Below the pieces are notes generated by a model. That model did not search any database. It had not been told where the DNA came from and worked only from the letters and a program-made list of their open reading frames with translations. From Gimesia algae (GTDB lineage: Bacteria > Planctomycetota > Planctomycetia > Planctomycetales > Planctomycetaceae), in NCBI RefSeq assembly GCF_007746795.1, contig NZ_CP036343.1, forward strand, positions 7,259,029-7,323,028: 64,000 nt of DNA. The letters run 5' to 3'. Positions 35,169 through 46,486 of the stretch are shown piece after piece. Position 1 is the stretch's first letter; the number at the start of each line of letters is the position of its first letter. The position numbers and the translations under genes are program-made.

Positions 35169-36185
35169 TTAACGCGATTGTGAGGAAGAGCTGGGGATCT
35201 TCATTCCCAGACGCAGGCCAATCTGGTTCAGTCTTTCACGAACTTCAACCAGGGTGGTTTCCCCAAAGTTACGAACATGTAATAAATGATCTTCTGATTT
35301 TCCAACCAGGTCGCGGACAGTGTTGATCCCTTCCGATTCCAGACAGTTGGTCGCACGTACGGACAGGTTCAGCTCGGCCAGGCTCTGGTTGAGTTTTTCT
35401 TCCAGTTCCAGGTCGATTGGCGCGTAACCGGTCGTATCCAGCATTCCCTTGAGACCACCTTCGGGCGGCATTTCCGGGCCGGGCTCGCGGTAAGTAATAA
35501 AGGGGTTGAGGTGCTTACGGAGAATCTTGGAGGCTTCTACCAGAGCCATATCAGGCTTGACAGTTCCGTTGGTCCAGATTTCCAGGATCAGTTTGTCGTA
35601 GTTGGTACGCTGACCAACACGGGTATCTTCAATTTTATAACGCACACGCACGACAGGTGAGAATGTGGCATCCAGAGGAATCACGCCGACTTCTGTTTCA
35701 TGCTGAGCATGTTCTGAAGCAGGAGAATATCCGCGGCCGTTTTCGATGGTCAGTTCCATGTTGAGGGGAACATCATCAGTCATGGTGGCAATCACCAGAT
35801 CTTTGTTGATGACTTCAACCTGATCGTCGGTAATGACATCAGCGCCCGTCACAACGCCCCGCTCATGCCTTTCGATTCGCAGAGTCTTGGAGGTCGAGCT
35901 GGAATTCTTGACGATCAGCGACTTCAGATTCAGACAGATCTCGGTGATGTCTTCTACGACACCGGGGATCGTTGTAAATTCGTGCTGCACACCCTGGATT
36001 TTCACGCGGGTTACCGAGCTGCCTTCCAGGCTGGAAAGCAGGATTCGTCGCAGACTGTTGGCAATGGTTGCACCGAATCCACGTTCGAATGGTTCGGCTA
36101 CAAACATACCATAAGTTGATGTCATTGAGTCCCGATCAGGGATGACACGGCTTGGTAATTCCAGTCCTCGCCAACGGATTCGCAT
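35169..36185 (-). CDS. rpoA: DNA-directed RNA polymerase subunit alpha
   Basis: About 338 residues. The N-terminal assembly domain has [21 protein letters not shown] and the C-terminal domain has the helix-hairpin-helix [45 protein letters not shown] that contacts DNA and activators. ATG at 36185 is chosen, with GGAG nine bases upstream; the in-frame TTG at 36200 is less likely. rpsD, which normally sits just upstream, is missing here (122-base gap after rpsK). Last but one in the alpha cluster. Confidence 0.96.
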   Translation of the reverse strand: MRIRWRGLELPSRVIPDRDSMTSTYGMFVAEPFERGFGATIANSLRRILLSSLEGSSVTRVKIQGVQHEFTTIPGVVEDITEICLNLKSLIVKNSSSTSKTLRIERHERGVVTGADVITDDQVEVINKDLVIATMTDDVPLNMELTIENGRGYSPASEHAQHETEVGVIPLDATFSPVVRVRYKIEDTRVGQRTNYDKLILEIWTNGTVKPDMALVEASKILRKHLNPFITYREPGPEMPPEGGLKGMLDTTGYAPIDLELEEKLNQSLAELNLSVRATNCLESEGINTVRDLVGKSEDHLLHVRNFGETTLVEVRERLNQIGLRLGMKIPSSSSQSR

Positions 36186-36307
36186 TGAAATAATCTCCAA
36201 AGAACACAGTCATTTAGAACATGATGTTAAATCGATGTTCCAGTTATTATAAATCCAAATGTGTTGCGGCAGCCAAAGCGGCTCGCGATATTACCAGAAG
36301 TGCTGGT

Positions 36308-36688
36308 TCAGACACGTCGTTTTTTCGGGGGACGACAGCCATTGTGTGGCAGCGGGGTGATATCTTCGATCGCACGGATCGAGATGCCTGCTGACTGCAA
36401 ACCGGTGATGGCACTTTCCCGTCCGGAACCTGGTCCCTTGACGCGAATTTCCATTTCTTTCACACCGAATTTGGATGCTTTTTCGGCACAGATTTCTGCG
36501 GCCCGCTGGGCAGCAAACGGAGTGCTCTTGCGGCTGCCTTTGAACCCGGAAGTTCCTGCAGTTGCCCAGCAGAGCACGTCACCGTTTAAATCGGTAATCG
36601 TAACGGTGGTGTTATTAAACGTTGCTTTGATGTAAGCAATCGCTTTTGTGATGTGACGTTTCACTTTTTTTCGTTTGACTTTAGCCAC
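36308..36688 (-). CDS. rpsK: 30S ribosomal protein S11
   Basis: S11 forms part of the platform and the E site. The 126-residue chain has the family pattern [33 protein letters not shown] and ends in the near-invariant [17 protein letters not shown] motif (here [15 protein letters not shown]). It starts at GTG 36688 with AGGAG seven bases upstream. It follows rpsM by 145 bases, a longer gap than elsewhere in the cluster. Confidence 0.97.
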   Translation of the reverse strand: MAKVKRKKVKRHITKAIAYIKATFNNTTVTITDLNGDVLCWATAGTSGFKGSRKSTPFAAQRAAEICAEKASKFGVKEMEIRVKGPGSGRESAITGLQSAGISIRAIEDITPLPHNGCRPPKKRRV

Positions 36689-36833
36689 TCTGCTACTCCT
36701 GATGTTTCTGTCAGTATGGATTCAGAAACTGAAACTCATTATGTGTGATGTTTTAATATCGAGTCGTCGCAACTGACAACGACTTCTGTATGATCTCTTT
36801 CTCTTCTCAACGCAGACGACAGAACCCCTAGGT

Positions 36834-37217
36834 TTAACGGGCGTCCTTAACACCTTTTTTACCGGCAACGGTCTTCTTACCACCTTTGCGGGTACGGGCG
36901 TTGGTTTGTGTATTCTGTCCGCGAACCGGAAGTCCACGTCGATGACGAATGCCCCGATACGACTGAATGTCTCGCAGTCGGGCAATGTCCTGCTGGGTAG
37001 CACGACGCAACTGACCCTCTACGGAATAATCCGTATCCAGCATGTTCACAATCCGGCTCAACTCATCGTCGGTCAGATCTTTTGCTTTCAACTGAGGATT
37101 GATATTTAATTTGTGGCAGATATCAAGCGATGTCACTTTACCGATACCATACAGGTAGGTCAGGGAAACATATACAGGTTTGTCGTTCGGAATATCAACA
37201 CCGAGGATACGTGGCAT
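36834..37217 (-). CDS. rpsM: 30S ribosomal protein S13
   Basis: S13 sits in the head of the small subunit and contacts tRNA and the large subunit. The 127-residue product opens [26 protein letters not shown], and has the conserved [46 protein letters not shown] C-terminal half, ending in a Lys-rich tail. GGAG lies 10 bases before the ATG. It lies 63 bases after rpmJ. Confidence 0.97.
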   Translation of the reverse strand: MPRILGVDIPNDKPVYVSLTYLYGIGKVTSLDICHKLNINPQLKAKDLTDDELSRIVNMLDTDYSVEGQLRRATQQDIARLRDIQSYRGIRHRRGLPVRGQNTQTNARTRKGGKKTVAGKKGVKDAR

Positions 37218-37280
37218 TTTTAGTTCACTCCGCTGGATTTAAAAACTGAAGTCAAATCAATGAAACTGAATTCGAGACGA

Positions 37281-37397
37281 TTAACCCTGACGCTGCTTAT
37301 GGCGCGGGTTGGAAGAGCAGATCACATAGACGCGCCCTTTTCGCCGAATGACTTTACAGTTTTCACAAATCCGCTTAACACTGGCTCGGACTTTCAT
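37281..37397 (-). CDS. rpmJ: 50S ribosomal protein L36
   Basis: A 38-residue protein, [16 protein letters not shown] at the start and [21 protein letters not shown] at the end. This is a standard L36 with the zinc set Cys11, Cys14, Cys27 and His33, so the zinc-binding form. It is placed between the secY region and rpsM, the common bacterial position when infA is absent or elsewhere. Confidence 0.95.
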   Translation of the reverse strand: MKVRASVKRICENCKVIRRKGRVYVICSSNPRHKQRQG

Positions 37398-37496
37398 CGT
37401 ACTACGACTTCTCTATCTAACTTTGGTTCACGATATAATCGAGCTGACAAGAGGCGAAAATCAGGTTCCCGCTGAATGTAACTCGTGTAAATTTAA

Positions 37497-37637
37497 TTAA
37501 TTGCGCCCATAAAATGAGCAAACTCCGGCTTCGTAACAAACCTGTACAATTTCCGAAGCGGAGCGAATCAGGAAATTATAAACGCCGCGAACGTGAATCG
37601 ACAAGCGAAACGCACCTTTTTTGGTGAATTTCGCCAT
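37497..37637 (-). CDS. candidate 46-residue ORF between secY and rpmJ
   Basis: An ATG-started frame of 46 codons lies 18 bases after the secY stop, with GGGTGAG upstream. The product begins MAKFTKKGAFRLS, is basic at its N-terminus and has two cysteines near its end (QVCYEAGVC). It matches no family I know. A promoter-like sequence lies inside it, so the region may be only a leader. Kept as a low-confidence gene because of its spacing and direction. Confidence 0.3.
   Translation of the reverse strand: MAKFTKKGAFRLSIHVRGVYNFLIRSASEIVQVCYEAGVCSFYGRN
37575..37604 (-). promoter_or_regulatory. candidate sigma70-like promoter for rpmJ-rpsM-rpsK-rpoA-rplQ
   Basis: TTGTCG (37599-37604), 18 bases, then a perfect TATAAT (37575-37580) on the minus strand, about 180 bases before rpmJ. 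It lies in the 258-base gap after secY, which suggests the alpha cluster can be transcribed on its own. Confidence 0.55.
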
Positions 37638-37655
37638 GACTCACCCGTTTAACCT

Positions 37656-39020
<1,365 letters not shown>

Positions 39021-39147
39021 AAGTAGCGGTCCTTTGTGTCATAATTCAGCAGGCATTGATTGAACTTTGCTTCGGATTTTAACGGATCCTGAAGAAAAGG
39101 GGAATCGTATTCTTAACTGCTGAGATCAAGTCCTTGAATGAAATTTC

Positions 39148-39600
39148 TTATGACAAAACGCGACTGACAGTTCCGCCAGCTGCCTGAATCTTGGATTCAG
39201 CAGATGCAGAAAACAGGTGAGCGGATACGGTAAACTTTTTGGTCAGGTCTCCGTTACCCAGGATTTTCACCTGGTCGAAACGACCTTTGGCCAGACCTTT
39301 TTCAGCCAGCACTTCAGGGGTAATTTCTGCCCCCGCTTCAAATGCCTGCTCTAAAGTAGCCACATTCACAACCGCGACTTTTTTCGCGAACTGTTTGTTA
39401 TTGAAACCTCGTTTCGCAACCCGCATTGCCAGAGGAGTCTGTCCCCCCTCAAAGCTGGTACGACGAGAAGAACCAGAGCGGCTTCCGTAACCGTTTTCAC
39501 CACGGCTGGAAGTTTTACCATGACCTGAGCCAGGTCCACGACCGACACGCTTCTTCTTCTTATGCTTTTTAATTCCGCGATGGACGTCATCAATAATCAT
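39148..39600 (-). CDS. rplO: 50S ribosomal protein L15
   Basis: A 150-residue L15 with the conserved glycine-rich N-terminal arm (KKRVGRGPGSGHGKTSSRGENGYGSRSG) and the C-terminal fold (KGRFDQVKILGNGDLTKKFTVSAHLFSASAESKIQAAGGTV). Its ATG overlaps the rpsE stop codon in the sequence TAATG, so the two are coupled. This direct junction also shows that rpmD (L30) is absent. Confidence 0.97.
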   Translation of the reverse strand: MIIDDVHRGIKKHKKKKRVGRGPGSGHGKTSSRGENGYGSRSGSSRRTSFEGGQTPLAMRVAKRGFNNKQFAKKVAVVNVATLEQAFEAGAEITPEVLAEKGLAKGRFDQVKILGNGDLTKKFTVSAHLFSASAESKIQAAGGTVSRVLS

Positions 39601-40079
39601 TAGACTTCTACTCCTCTCAAACGTGCAATATCATCCCGGGTTCGCAGTTTTGAGAGTCCATCGATGGTCGCTTTCACGACATTGATTGGATTATTGGAAC
39701 CACGACTCTTTGTATAAATATCAGTAATGCCGGCAGCTTCAACTACGGCTCGAACTCCAGCACCGGCAATAATACCTGTACCAGGACGAGCGGGTAACAG
39801 CAGCACACGGGCAGAACCAAATCGGCCCACCACTTCGTGGGGAACCGTATTTTCAATAATGTTCGTCTTGATCATACTGCGGTTGGCCTGTTTAACAGCT
39901 TTATCGACTGCCAGTGGCACTTCGATGGCTTTGCCATATCCCCAGCCCACACGACCTTCTTTATCGCCGACAACAACCAGAGCTGTGAAACTGAATCGAC
40001 GTCCCCCTTTGACCACGCAGGCACAACGGCGGATTTGAATGACTGTTTCCGGTGTTTGCTTTGAACCATCTTTTGACAC
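39600..40079 (-). CDS. rpsE: 30S ribosomal protein S5
   Basis: S5 acts in decoding fidelity. The 159-residue protein starts at GTG 40079 (GGAG eight bases upstream) and has the typical [35 protein letters not shown] domain and the C-terminal [39 protein letters not shown]. The order rplR-rpsE-rplO, with rpmD missing, is notable. Confidence 0.97.
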   Translation of the reverse strand: MSKDGSKQTPETVIQIRRCACVVKGGRRFSFTALVVVGDKEGRVGWGYGKAIEVPLAVDKAVKQANRSMIKTNIIENTVPHEVVGRFGSARVLLLPARPGTGIIAGAGVRAVVEAAGITDIYTKSRGSNNPINVVKATIDGLSKLRTRDDIARLRGVEV

Positions 40080-40115
40080 GGTATCTTCTCCAACCCGTAT
40101 TGAGTGTTGTCTCTA

Positions 40116-40481
40116 TTAAAAATCCAGACCGGCTTTGCGGGCAGAATCAGCCAGGGCAGCAACTCGCCCGTGGTAACGGTAAGGGCCACGATCAAAGGCG
40201 ACTTCTTTAATCCCCTTTTCAACGGCCCGTTCGCCAATCAGCTTACCGACTTTTTCTGCAGCGGCAATGTTTCCACCATTTTCAATCTCACCAGCCAGAC
40301 TCTTGTCCTTCGTGCTGGCGGAGACCAGTGTCACACCCGCTGTATCATCAATCAGCTGAGCGTAGATATGATTATTGCTTCGATAAACAGATAACCGTAA
40401 ACGACCTGTTTTACGTACCGTATTGCGAATGCGGAACGAACGTCGTTGTTTCTGCTTTTTCAGTGTTTTTTCTAGTTTCAT
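40116..40481 (-). CDS. rplR: 50S ribosomal protein L18
   Basis: L18 binds 5S rRNA. The 121-residue chain has the usual basic N-terminus, [29 protein letters not shown], and the C-terminal [29 protein letters not shown]. It lies 36 bases before rpsE. Confidence 0.97.
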   Translation of the reverse strand: MKLEKTLKKQKQRRSFRIRNTVRKTGRLRLSVYRSNNHIYAQLIDDTAGVTLVSASTKDKSLAGEIENGGNIAAAEKVGKLIGERAVEKGIKEVAFDRGPYRYHGRVAALADSARKAGLDF

Positions 40482-40563
40482 TTTACCGTCATCTTTTCAA
40501 AAACAGTATCACCTGAATCTCAGGCCGCTGACTGAATGCTCAAACAGGCAGGTGAAGATTGTA

Positions 40564-41109
40564 CTAGCTTGCAAAAGCCTTACCAGCTTTACGTCGTACA
40601 TATTCACCCTCATAACGAATCCCTTTACCCTTGTAAGGTTCAGGAGGACGTACGCTACGAATATTAGCTGCAAACTGACCTACTGCATGCTTGTCGGCAC
40701 TGGTCAACACAATATTGGTACTGTTTGGTAATTCACAGATGACTCCCTGTGGAACTTCCAGTACGATTGTGTTGGCAAATCCGACCTGCAGGCTCAACTT
40801 GTTACCATTCAGAGAGGCCTGGTAACCAACACCCTGAATTTCCAGTTTGCGTACAAATGGAGTTTCCACACCCTGAACCATGTTGGCGATTAACGCCCGG
40901 GTCAAACCATGCAGGGCACGACTCTGACGGGTTTCATCGGGACGAGTTACATTGATTTCATTCGTTTCCGAATCAAGTTCAACATTCATTGAGGGATGAA
41001 AAACAAAGGACAGATCACCATGTTTTCCTTTGACGGAAATTGCGGTGTTGTCAACTTTGATCTCCACTCCGGCAGGAACGGGAACTGGCTTTTTACCGAT
41101 TCGAGACAT
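40564..41109 (-). CDS. rplF: 50S ribosomal protein L6
   Basis: A 181-residue L6: MSRIGKKPVPVPAGVEI at the start, the doubled L6 fold (SRALHGLTRALIANMVQGV, then LEIQGVGYQASLNGNKLSLQVG) and the C-terminal rRNA-binding RPPEPYKGKGIRYEGEYVRRKAGKA. The upstream ribosome-binding site is weak. It follows rpsH by 65 bases. Confidence 0.97.
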   Translation of the reverse strand: MSRIGKKPVPVPAGVEIKVDNTAISVKGKHGDLSFVFHPSMNVELDSETNEINVTRPDETRQSRALHGLTRALIANMVQGVETPFVRKLEIQGVGYQASLNGNKLSLQVGFANTIVLEVPQGVICELPNSTNIVLTSADKHAVGQFAANIRSVRPPEPYKGKGIRYEGEYVRRKAGKAFAS

Positions 41110-41174
41110 AACTTCAAATTCCAGTTAAATAAAGGCGGCAGAACAAGGTTCGACAGCCTGGATAAACATCTATA

Positions 41175-41570
41175 TTACCAGATGGTGCAGAGTAATTCGC
41201 CACCGACACCCTGTTGTTTTGCTTCACGATTGCTCAGAACACCCTTGCTGGTCGAAAGAATGCTGACACCCAGACCCTGCAGAACTTCCGGCATGGATCG
41301 CAGGTCCTGATAAGTGCGTCGACCTGGTTTACTTTCACGATAGATCTTCTGAATCACGCGTTCCCCGTTGGGACCATATTTCAGATTCACCCGTAAAGTA
41401 TTCTGGGGACTGTTTTCGAGTACTTCAAAGTCCCAGACGTAACCTTCACGCTGCAAGGCACCTGCAATGGCAACCTTGATCTTGGATGCAGGAATATCAA
41501 CAAAAGGCCGTTCAATCTGCAGTGCATTACGAATTCGTGTCAGCATGTCTGCAATAGGGTCTGTCATCAT
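41175..41570 (-). CDS. rpsH: 30S ribosomal protein S8
   Basis: A 131-residue S8 (DPIADMLTRIRNALQIERPFVDIPASKIK at the start, SKPGRRTYQDLRSMPEVLQGLGVSILSTSKGVLSNREAKQQGVGGELLCTIW at the end). GAGGG lies upstream of ATG ATG. It directly follows rplE with an 84-base gap; rpsN, which is normally between them, is not present. Confidence 0.97.
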   Translation of the reverse strand: MMTDPIADMLTRIRNALQIERPFVDIPASKIKVAIAGALQREGYVWDFEVLENSPQNTLRVNLKYGPNGERVIQKIYRESKPGRRTYQDLRSMPEVLQGLGVSILSTSKGVLSNREAKQQGVGGELLCTIW

Positions 41571-41654
41571 TAGCTGGCTACCCTCACTATAATTCTCCGA
41601 CTATCTACCATTCAGGTGATACTGTTATTACTTGTATAGACAATTCAAAACGGG

Positions 41655-42200
41655 TTATTTACGAAACGGCATGCCCAGCTCTTTTAACAGCAGAAGACCT
41701 TCTTCATTGTTAGAAGCCGAAGTGACGATCGTAATATTCATACCCTGTGTATTTTTTACGGAATCGGGATCAATTTCCAGGAAGACCAGTGATTCATTCA
41801 GGCCCAGGCTGTAGTTTCCCTTACCATCGAAGGCTTTGGGGTTGATCCCGCGGAAGTCGCGAACACGTGGCAGAGCCAGTGAAATCAGACGTTCCAGGAA
41901 TTCATACATCCGGTTTCCACGCAGGGTGACCCGGCAACCGATTTCCTGACCTTCGCGTAACTTAAAACCGGCAACTGACTGACGGGCACGCGTAATCTGC
42001 GATTTCTGGCCTGCCAGTAATGTCATGTGATCAGCGGCTTCGGTCAGACGTTTCCGGTCCTGATTGGCTGCACCGATCCCCATGCTGATCACCACTTTTT
42101 CAATCTGTGGCAGTGAATGCACATTGGTACGGCCCAACTTTTCTTTCAGGGCAGGTACAATCTCTTCACGATATTGTTTTAATAATGTTGGTATTGCCAT
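41655..42200 (-). CDS. rplE: 50S ribosomal protein L5
   Basis: L5 binds 5S rRNA at the central protuberance. The 181-residue chain contains the family's KVVISMGIGAANQDRK, ITRARQSVAGFKLREGQEIGCRVTLRG and the C-terminal NYSLGLNESLVFLEIDPDSVKNTQGMNITIVTSASNNEEG. It lies 64 bases after rplX. Confidence 0.97.
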   Translation of the reverse strand: MAIPTLLKQYREEIVPALKEKLGRTNVHSLPQIEKVVISMGIGAANQDRKRLTEAADHMTLLAGQKSQITRARQSVAGFKLREGQEIGCRVTLRGNRMYEFLERLISLALPRVRDFRGINPKAFDGKGNYSLGLNESLVFLEIDPDSVKNTQGMNITIVTSASNNEEGLLLLKELGMPFRK

Positions 42201-42264
42201 TGTTTTGCTTCAGACTGGCCGAACTCTCGGAACAATCTTCCTTACTGAAAACTACAAAATCTGA

Positions 42265-42618
42265 TTATTGTTTCTGGTATTTTGCCTTCGCAGGACTGAT
42301 TGTTCCCAGCGACGCACTACACTTCTTACAAAATCGCTCCTTGCTGCCATCGGCTGCATAGCGATAACCAACACGTGATCCTGAACTGCAGGCTTCACAA
42401 TAAAACTTCACGTTCGAAATATCGATCGGCATTTCCACTTCAAGACGTCCTCCCTGAGGACTCTTGGGATGGCCACGTTTCACGTGCTTGAAAACCCGAT
42501 TTACATTTTCCACGGTCAGCTTTTTACCGCCGGCAACCACCTGCAGTACTCGCCTGGGAGTATCGCCGGCATCTGCTCCGGTGATTACAATCACTGAATC
42601 GCCACGTCGTATCTTCAT
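42265..42618 (-). CDS. rplX: 50S ribosomal protein L24, zinc-binding form
   Basis: A 117-residue L24 with the KOW start MKIRRGDSVIVITGADAG and RVLQVVAGGKKLTVENVN. Toward the C-terminus it has CEACSSGSRVGY and FCKKCSASLG, a four-cysteine set that should bind zinc. It begins two bases after the rplN stop, indicating coupling; GAGG precedes the ATG. Confidence 0.97.
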   Translation of the reverse strand: MKIRRGDSVIVITGADAGDTPRRVLQVVAGGKKLTVENVNRVFKHVKRGHPKSPQGGRLEVEMPIDISNVKFYCEACSSGSRVGYRYAADGSKERFCKKCSASLGTISPAKAKYQKQ

Positions 42619-42620
42619 TC

Positions 42621-42989
42621 TCAGACTACCTCGTTTGCCAGGCTAATAATTTTCATGTATTTGCGTTCACGAAGCTCTCGAGCTACTGCGCCAAAAATAC
42701 GTGTTCCTCGAGGATTACCCTCGCCATCGATTAAAACCATTGCATTCCGGTCGAACCTGACATAGCTGCCATCATCACGACGGCAGGGGTATCTGGTTCG
42801 AACAATCACGCCACGTAATACCTGACCTTTTTTGATGTTACTGCCAGCCAGAGTTTTCTGGATACTGACGACAATCACGTCGCCTACTTCAGCAGTTCGT
42901 CGCCCGGTTCCGCCTAGCACTTTAATGCAGCGCGCAACTTTGGCACCCGAATTATCACATACATCCAGATCGGTTTGCATCTGAATCAT
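42621..42989 (-). CDS. rplN: 50S ribosomal protein L14
   Basis: L14 lies at the subunit interface. The 122-residue product has [27 protein letters not shown] and the [40 protein letters not shown] ending typical of the family. AAGGAA lies about 12 bases upstream of the ATG. Confidence 0.97.
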   Translation of the reverse strand: MIQMQTDLDVCDNSGAKVARCIKVLGGTGRRTAEVGDVIVVSIQKTLAGSNIKKGQVLRGVIVRTRYPCRRDDGSYVRFDRNAMVLIDGEGNPRGTRIFGAVARELRERKYMKIISLANEVV

Positions 42990-43087
42990 GGCTTTGCCTG
43001 TTCCTTATCAACCAAAAGATGAGGTCTACCTGATCTTTGTCTTTGTACTATTAAATGGACCCGAAATCGCAGTCAGACTGAATGGAA

Positions 43088-43333
43088 TCAGTCCTGTTTC
43101 TTCTCGACGATCCGGATCAAATCCCAACGCTTTGTTTTGGAGCGGGGGCGGCTTTCGATAATTTCGACAGTATCCCCTTCCTGTGCTTCATTCTTCTCAT
43201 CATGCACGTGGCAGACAGTCCGGCCACGAACGGTTTTGCCGTAAAGTGGATGACGGTATCGTCTCTGAATTTCGACTCGTAATGTCTTGTCCATTTTCGA
43301 ACTGGCTACAGTGCCTGTCAGTATTTTTCGCAT
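43088..43333 (-). CDS. rpsQ: 30S ribosomal protein S17
   Basis: An 81-residue S17: [32 protein letters not shown], then [48 protein letters not shown] lies before the ATG. It is 22 bases after rpmC. Confidence 0.97.
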   Translation of the reverse strand: MRKILTGTVASSKMDKTLRVEIQRRYRHPLYGKTVRGRTVCHVHDEKNEAQEGDTVEIIESRPRSKTKRWDLIRIVEKKQD

Positions 43334-43355
43334 TTTCTTACCTTAACGAGCCTGC

Positions 43356-43565
43356 TTAAGCATTATTCTGCTGACTTAATTCACGTTCACGACGGATTGT
43401 CTGAATTCGGGCAATCTCACGTCGAAGCCGCTTAATGTTACTAGGTGCATCAAGCCGCTCCGTTGCTGCCTGGAACCGCAACTGAAACAACTCTTTTTGT
43501 GTTTCCTGCAGAGCGAAAGACAATTGCTCGTCATTCATCTCGCGTAATTCACTCGCTTTGGTCAT
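43356..43565 (-). CDS. rpmC: 50S ribosomal protein L29
   Basis: A 69-residue L29, a two-helix protein near the tunnel exit: TKASELREMNDEQLSFALQETQKELFQLRFQAATERLDAPSNIKRLRREIARIQTI. The start lacks a clear ribosome-binding site. Confidence 0.96.
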   Translation of the reverse strand: MTKASELREMNDEQLSFALQETQKELFQLRFQAATERLDAPSNIKRLRREIARIQTIRRERELSQQNNA

Positions 43566-43655
43566 CAGTAAAACCCAATGATGTTTTTCGGTCTGTCAGT
43601 TCTAGACTGACAGCTCCGAAGTGATGTAATTGATAATAACCAGTAATCAACCAGC

Positions 43656-44075
43656 TTAAATGGAAGGCCGACGTTCAATCAGCCTCACATTCACTGGCAA
43701 CTTGTGTGCAACACGCGCGAAACAGCGTTTGGCTGCTTCATGCGAAACGCCTGCCAGTTCGAACAACACAGTGCCCGGCTTAATGACGGCTACCCAGTGA
43801 TCCGGTTCCCCTTTTCCCTTACCCATACGGGTTTCCAGAGGTCGGGATGTAACCGACTTCTGGGGGAAGATCCGGATGTAAAGTTTACCTTCACCTCGAA
43901 CATATTGTGTGGCTGCAATTCGGCATGCTTCAATGGTTTGTGCTGTTATGTGCCCAGGGTCCAGAGATTGTAAGCCCCATTCACCAAAGGCAACAGTGTT
44001 ACCACGTGTCGCATTACCTTTTATGCGTCCTCTTTGGCTTTTGCGGTGCTTGACCCGCTTTGGCATCAGAGCCAT
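43656..44075 (-). CDS. rplP: 50S ribosomal protein L16
   Basis: L16 helps form the A-site of the large subunit. The 139-residue product has MPKRVKHRKSQRGR, FGEWGLQSLDPGHITAQTIEACRIA and RMGKGKGEPDHWVAVIKPGTVLFELAGVSHEAAKRCFARVAHKLPV, as in the family. The ATG at 44075 (AGGAG seven bases upstream) is preferred. Its first 62 bases overlap the 3' end of rpsC in another frame. Confidence 0.95.
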   Translation of the reverse strand: MALMPKRVKHRKSQRGRIKGNATRGNTVAFGEWGLQSLDPGHITAQTIEACRIAATQYVRGEGKLYIRIFPQKSVTSRPLETRMGKGKGEPDHWVAVIKPGTVLFELAGVSHEAAKRCFARVAHKLPVNVRLIERRPSI

Positions 44076-44715
44076 CGCGATTCTCCTCATCTGAATAATC
44101 ACCAAGGTCGATCCAAACTTTCACTCCAATAACTCCGAAGGTGGTGTGTGCCTCGCGGAATCCGTAGTCAACATGACGTTGCAGAGTCGAGAGTGGAATT
44201 GAGCCCCGGCTTGCTTTTTCACGCCGTGACATTTCTGCTCCACCCAATCGACCGGAAAGCTCGATTTTAATTCCATGAACGCCCGTTTCCATTACCTGGT
44301 CCAGGGCACGTTTAATAGTTCGGCGGAAGCTACCACGCTTCGATAACTGCTGAGCAATATCTTCCGCAACCAATGCTGCACTTTGCAGAGCATTCTCTAC
44401 TTCAATAATCTTCAGTTCCATCCGGCGACCGGTCAGATCTTCTAATTCCGCTTTCAACCGGTCCACTTCCTGCCCTTTACGACCAATAATGATCCCCGGG
44501 CGGGCTGTGAATAAATGCACGACAACCTGGTCACGAGTTCTTTCGATCTCCACCTTGGGAATGCCGGCAAATTTGTATTTGGTATGAATAAAGTTTCGTA
44601 CTTTCTGATCTTCAACCAGCAGTGCCCCAAAATCTTTCTTGGAGGCATACCAACGACTTCTCCAGTCTTCTACCACGCCGACTCGAAATCCGGTTGGTCG
44701 AACTTTTTGCCCCAT
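44014..44715 (-). CDS. rpsC: 30S ribosomal protein S3
   Basis: S3 sits at the mRNA entrance of the small subunit. The 233-residue chain has QKVRPTGFRVGVVEDWRSRWYASK, the KH domain with the PGIIIGRKGQEVDRLKAELEDLTGRR motif, and RRTIKRALDQVMETGVHGIKIELSGRLGGAEMSRREKASRGSIPLSTLQRHVDYGF. A non-conserved tail (DEENRDGSDAKAGQAPQKPKRTHKR) extends into the start of rplP. Confidence 0.96.
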   Translation of the reverse strand: MGQKVRPTGFRVGVVEDWRSRWYASKKDFGALLVEDQKVRNFIHTKYKFAGIPKVEIERTRDQVVVHLFTARPGIIIGRKGQEVDRLKAELEDLTGRRMELKIIEVENALQSAALVAEDIAQQLSKRGSFRRTIKRALDQVMETGVHGIKIELSGRLGGAEMSRREKASRGSIPLSTLQRHVDYGFREAHTTFGVIGVKVWIDLGDYSDEENRDGSDAKAGQAPQKPKRTHKR

Positions 44716-44794
44716 GATACAGGTTATCCTTTAAGTATTTCTGATTGAGTTTCAGTGATTTGTGACAACAGTTTAGTTAAAAGTCAGGTCAGTT

Positions 44795-45139
44795 CTAAGG
44801 CAGCTCAGGAGCTTCGATAGCAACATGAATGTGTGCCATCCGACGACGAATCGTGTAGGCCATCCCTCGGGCACGGGGCTGAATGCGTTTGAACATCGGA
44901 CCGCCATCAACGCGGGCTTCGGTGATCTTCAAAGCTTCAACATTACGAGCACCCTTGTCTTCAGCATTCGCCATCGCACTCTTGATGACCTTTTCAAGAA
45001 AACGTGCTCCACGGTTTGGAATAAACTTCAACGAATCCAAACCTTCTGAAGCAGTCATACCTCGAACCAGGTCTGCAAAAGGACGAACCTTTGTTGCTGA
45101 AATTCGTGCAAATCGATGCATTGCTCGAACTTGCCCCAT
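44795..45139 (-). CDS. rplV: 50S ribosomal protein L22
   Basis: A 114-residue L22 lining the exit tunnel: RFARISATKVRPFADLVRGMTASEGLDSLKFIPNRGARFLEKVIKSAMANAE and the tunnel loop with RVDGGPMFKRIQPRARGMAYTIRRRMAHIHV. GGAG is upstream of the ATG. It follows rpsS by 80 bases. Confidence 0.96.
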   Translation of the reverse strand: MGQVRAMHRFARISATKVRPFADLVRGMTASEGLDSLKFIPNRGARFLEKVIKSAMANAEDKGARNVEALKITEARVDGGPMFKRIQPRARGMAYTIRRRMAHIHVAIEAPELP

Positions 45140-45219
45140 GACAATTACTCCACTTCAACTATTGCATAATTCTATCGGTTATCGGCTATCACAGCCGCAA
45201 CAACAACAAACACAAACGC

Positions 45220-45486
45220 TTATTTCTTCTTCATCGTATGTCCACGGAAGTTACGAGTCAGCGAGAATTCTCCCAGCTTATGACCGACCATTTCTTCCGT
45301 CACATACACATTTAAGTGAGCGCGCCCGTTATGCACCAGGAATGTATGACCTACAAACTCCGGAGCAATCGTTGAAGCACGAGCCCATGTCTTGATCGGT
45401 GTCTTTTTACCCGATTCGTTCAACTTCTCAATCTTCTTAAGAAGCTTAACGTCAACATATGGCCCTTTTTTCAGAGAGCGACCCAT
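45220..45486 (-). CDS. rpsS: 30S ribosomal protein S19
   Basis: An 88-residue S19: [87 protein letters not shown] sequence. The ATG at 45486 is preferred over an in-frame TTG five codons earlier (GAGGA upstream). Confidence 0.96.
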   Translation of the reverse strand: MGRSLKKGPYVDVKLLKKIEKLNESGKKTPIKTWARASTIAPEFVGHTFLVHNGRAHLNVYVTEEMVGHKLGEFSLTRNFRGHTMKKK

Positions 45487-45548
45487 AAAACTTGTCCTCA
45501 ATTATCGAAAACAGATAGTTATACTGTAAATTAAAATCAAAACGGAAA

Positions 45549-46406
45549 TCAGAGCTTCAGCTGACCATAACGACGTGACTTGCGACGTCGAATAATGGCC
45601 TTTGATGATGCCTTTTTCCTCTTTCTTGTTTTTCCACCTTTGGCGAGCTTACCAGTCGGGCTACAGGGATGACGACCGCCTGAGTTGCGACCTTCACCAC
45701 CACCCATCGGGTGAGCAACCGGGTTCATACAAGTACCACGGACATGAGGACGACGCCCCAGCCAGCGTTTACGACCTGCTTTACCCAGGACAATCTTTGT
45801 ATGCTCCGAGTTTCCAATCTCACCCATTGTGGCCCGGCAGGAACTGGGAATACGACGAACTTCGCCGGAAGGCAGAGTCACCTGTGCCCAGTTATCCTCA
45901 CGAGCATTCAACACAGCAGAGGTACCAGCACTACGACAGAGCTGACCACCACGACCAGGTTGCATTTCCACATTATGAATTGTTGAACCCAGGGGAATGC
46001 TTGACAGAGGCATGCAGTTCCCGACATTTGGTTCTACTTTTTCTCCACTGACAACGGTATCACCGGCTTTCAAGCCTTCCGGAGCCAGAATGTATCGCTT
46101 TTCACCATCGACATAGTGCAACAGTGCAATCCGAGCTGAACGATTCGGATCATACTCAACCCCATTCACCTTGGCTGGCACACCATCTTTGTTACGACGA
46201 AAGTCAATCAGGCGATACATCCGCTTATGTCCGCCACCGCGGTGACGGGAAGTAATCACGCCCTGGTTATTCCGCCCACCTTTTTTCTTATACCGTACCA
46301 GCAGGGATTTCTCAGGAGCTTTTTTACGATCTGTAATCGCTGCAAAATCGCTCACCGATGCACCGCGCCGACCTGGCGTTACTGGCTTGTAGAATCGGAT
46401 TCCCAT
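45549..46406 (-). CDS. rplB: 50S ribosomal protein L2
   Basis: L2 is needed for subunit joining and peptidyl transfer. The 285-residue chain has [33 protein letters not shown], the [51 protein letters not shown] core and the near-catalytic loop [20 protein letters not shown]. In that loop an Ala replaces the usual Asp before the conserved HP. GAGGAA precedes the ATG. Confidence 0.97.
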   Translation of the reverse strand: MGIRFYKPVTPGRRGASVSDFAAITDRKKAPEKSLLVRYKKKGGRNNQGVITSRHRGGGHKRMYRLIDFRRNKDGVPAKVNGVEYDPNRSARIALLHYVDGEKRYILAPEGLKAGDTVVSGEKVEPNVGNCMPLSSIPLGSTIHNVEMQPGRGGQLCRSAGTSAVLNAREDNWAQVTLPSGEVRRIPSSCRATMGEIGNSEHTKIVLGKAGRKRWLGRRPHVRGTCMNPVAHPMGGGEGRNSGGRHPCSPTGKLAKGGKTRKRKKASSKAIIRRRKSRRYGQLKL

Positions 46407-46486
46407 AATTTAGTTCCTCAATAACTTTTTTGGCTTCAAAACCAGATCACGATATGTTTTGACTGACACCCTACACAAAATAAGGC

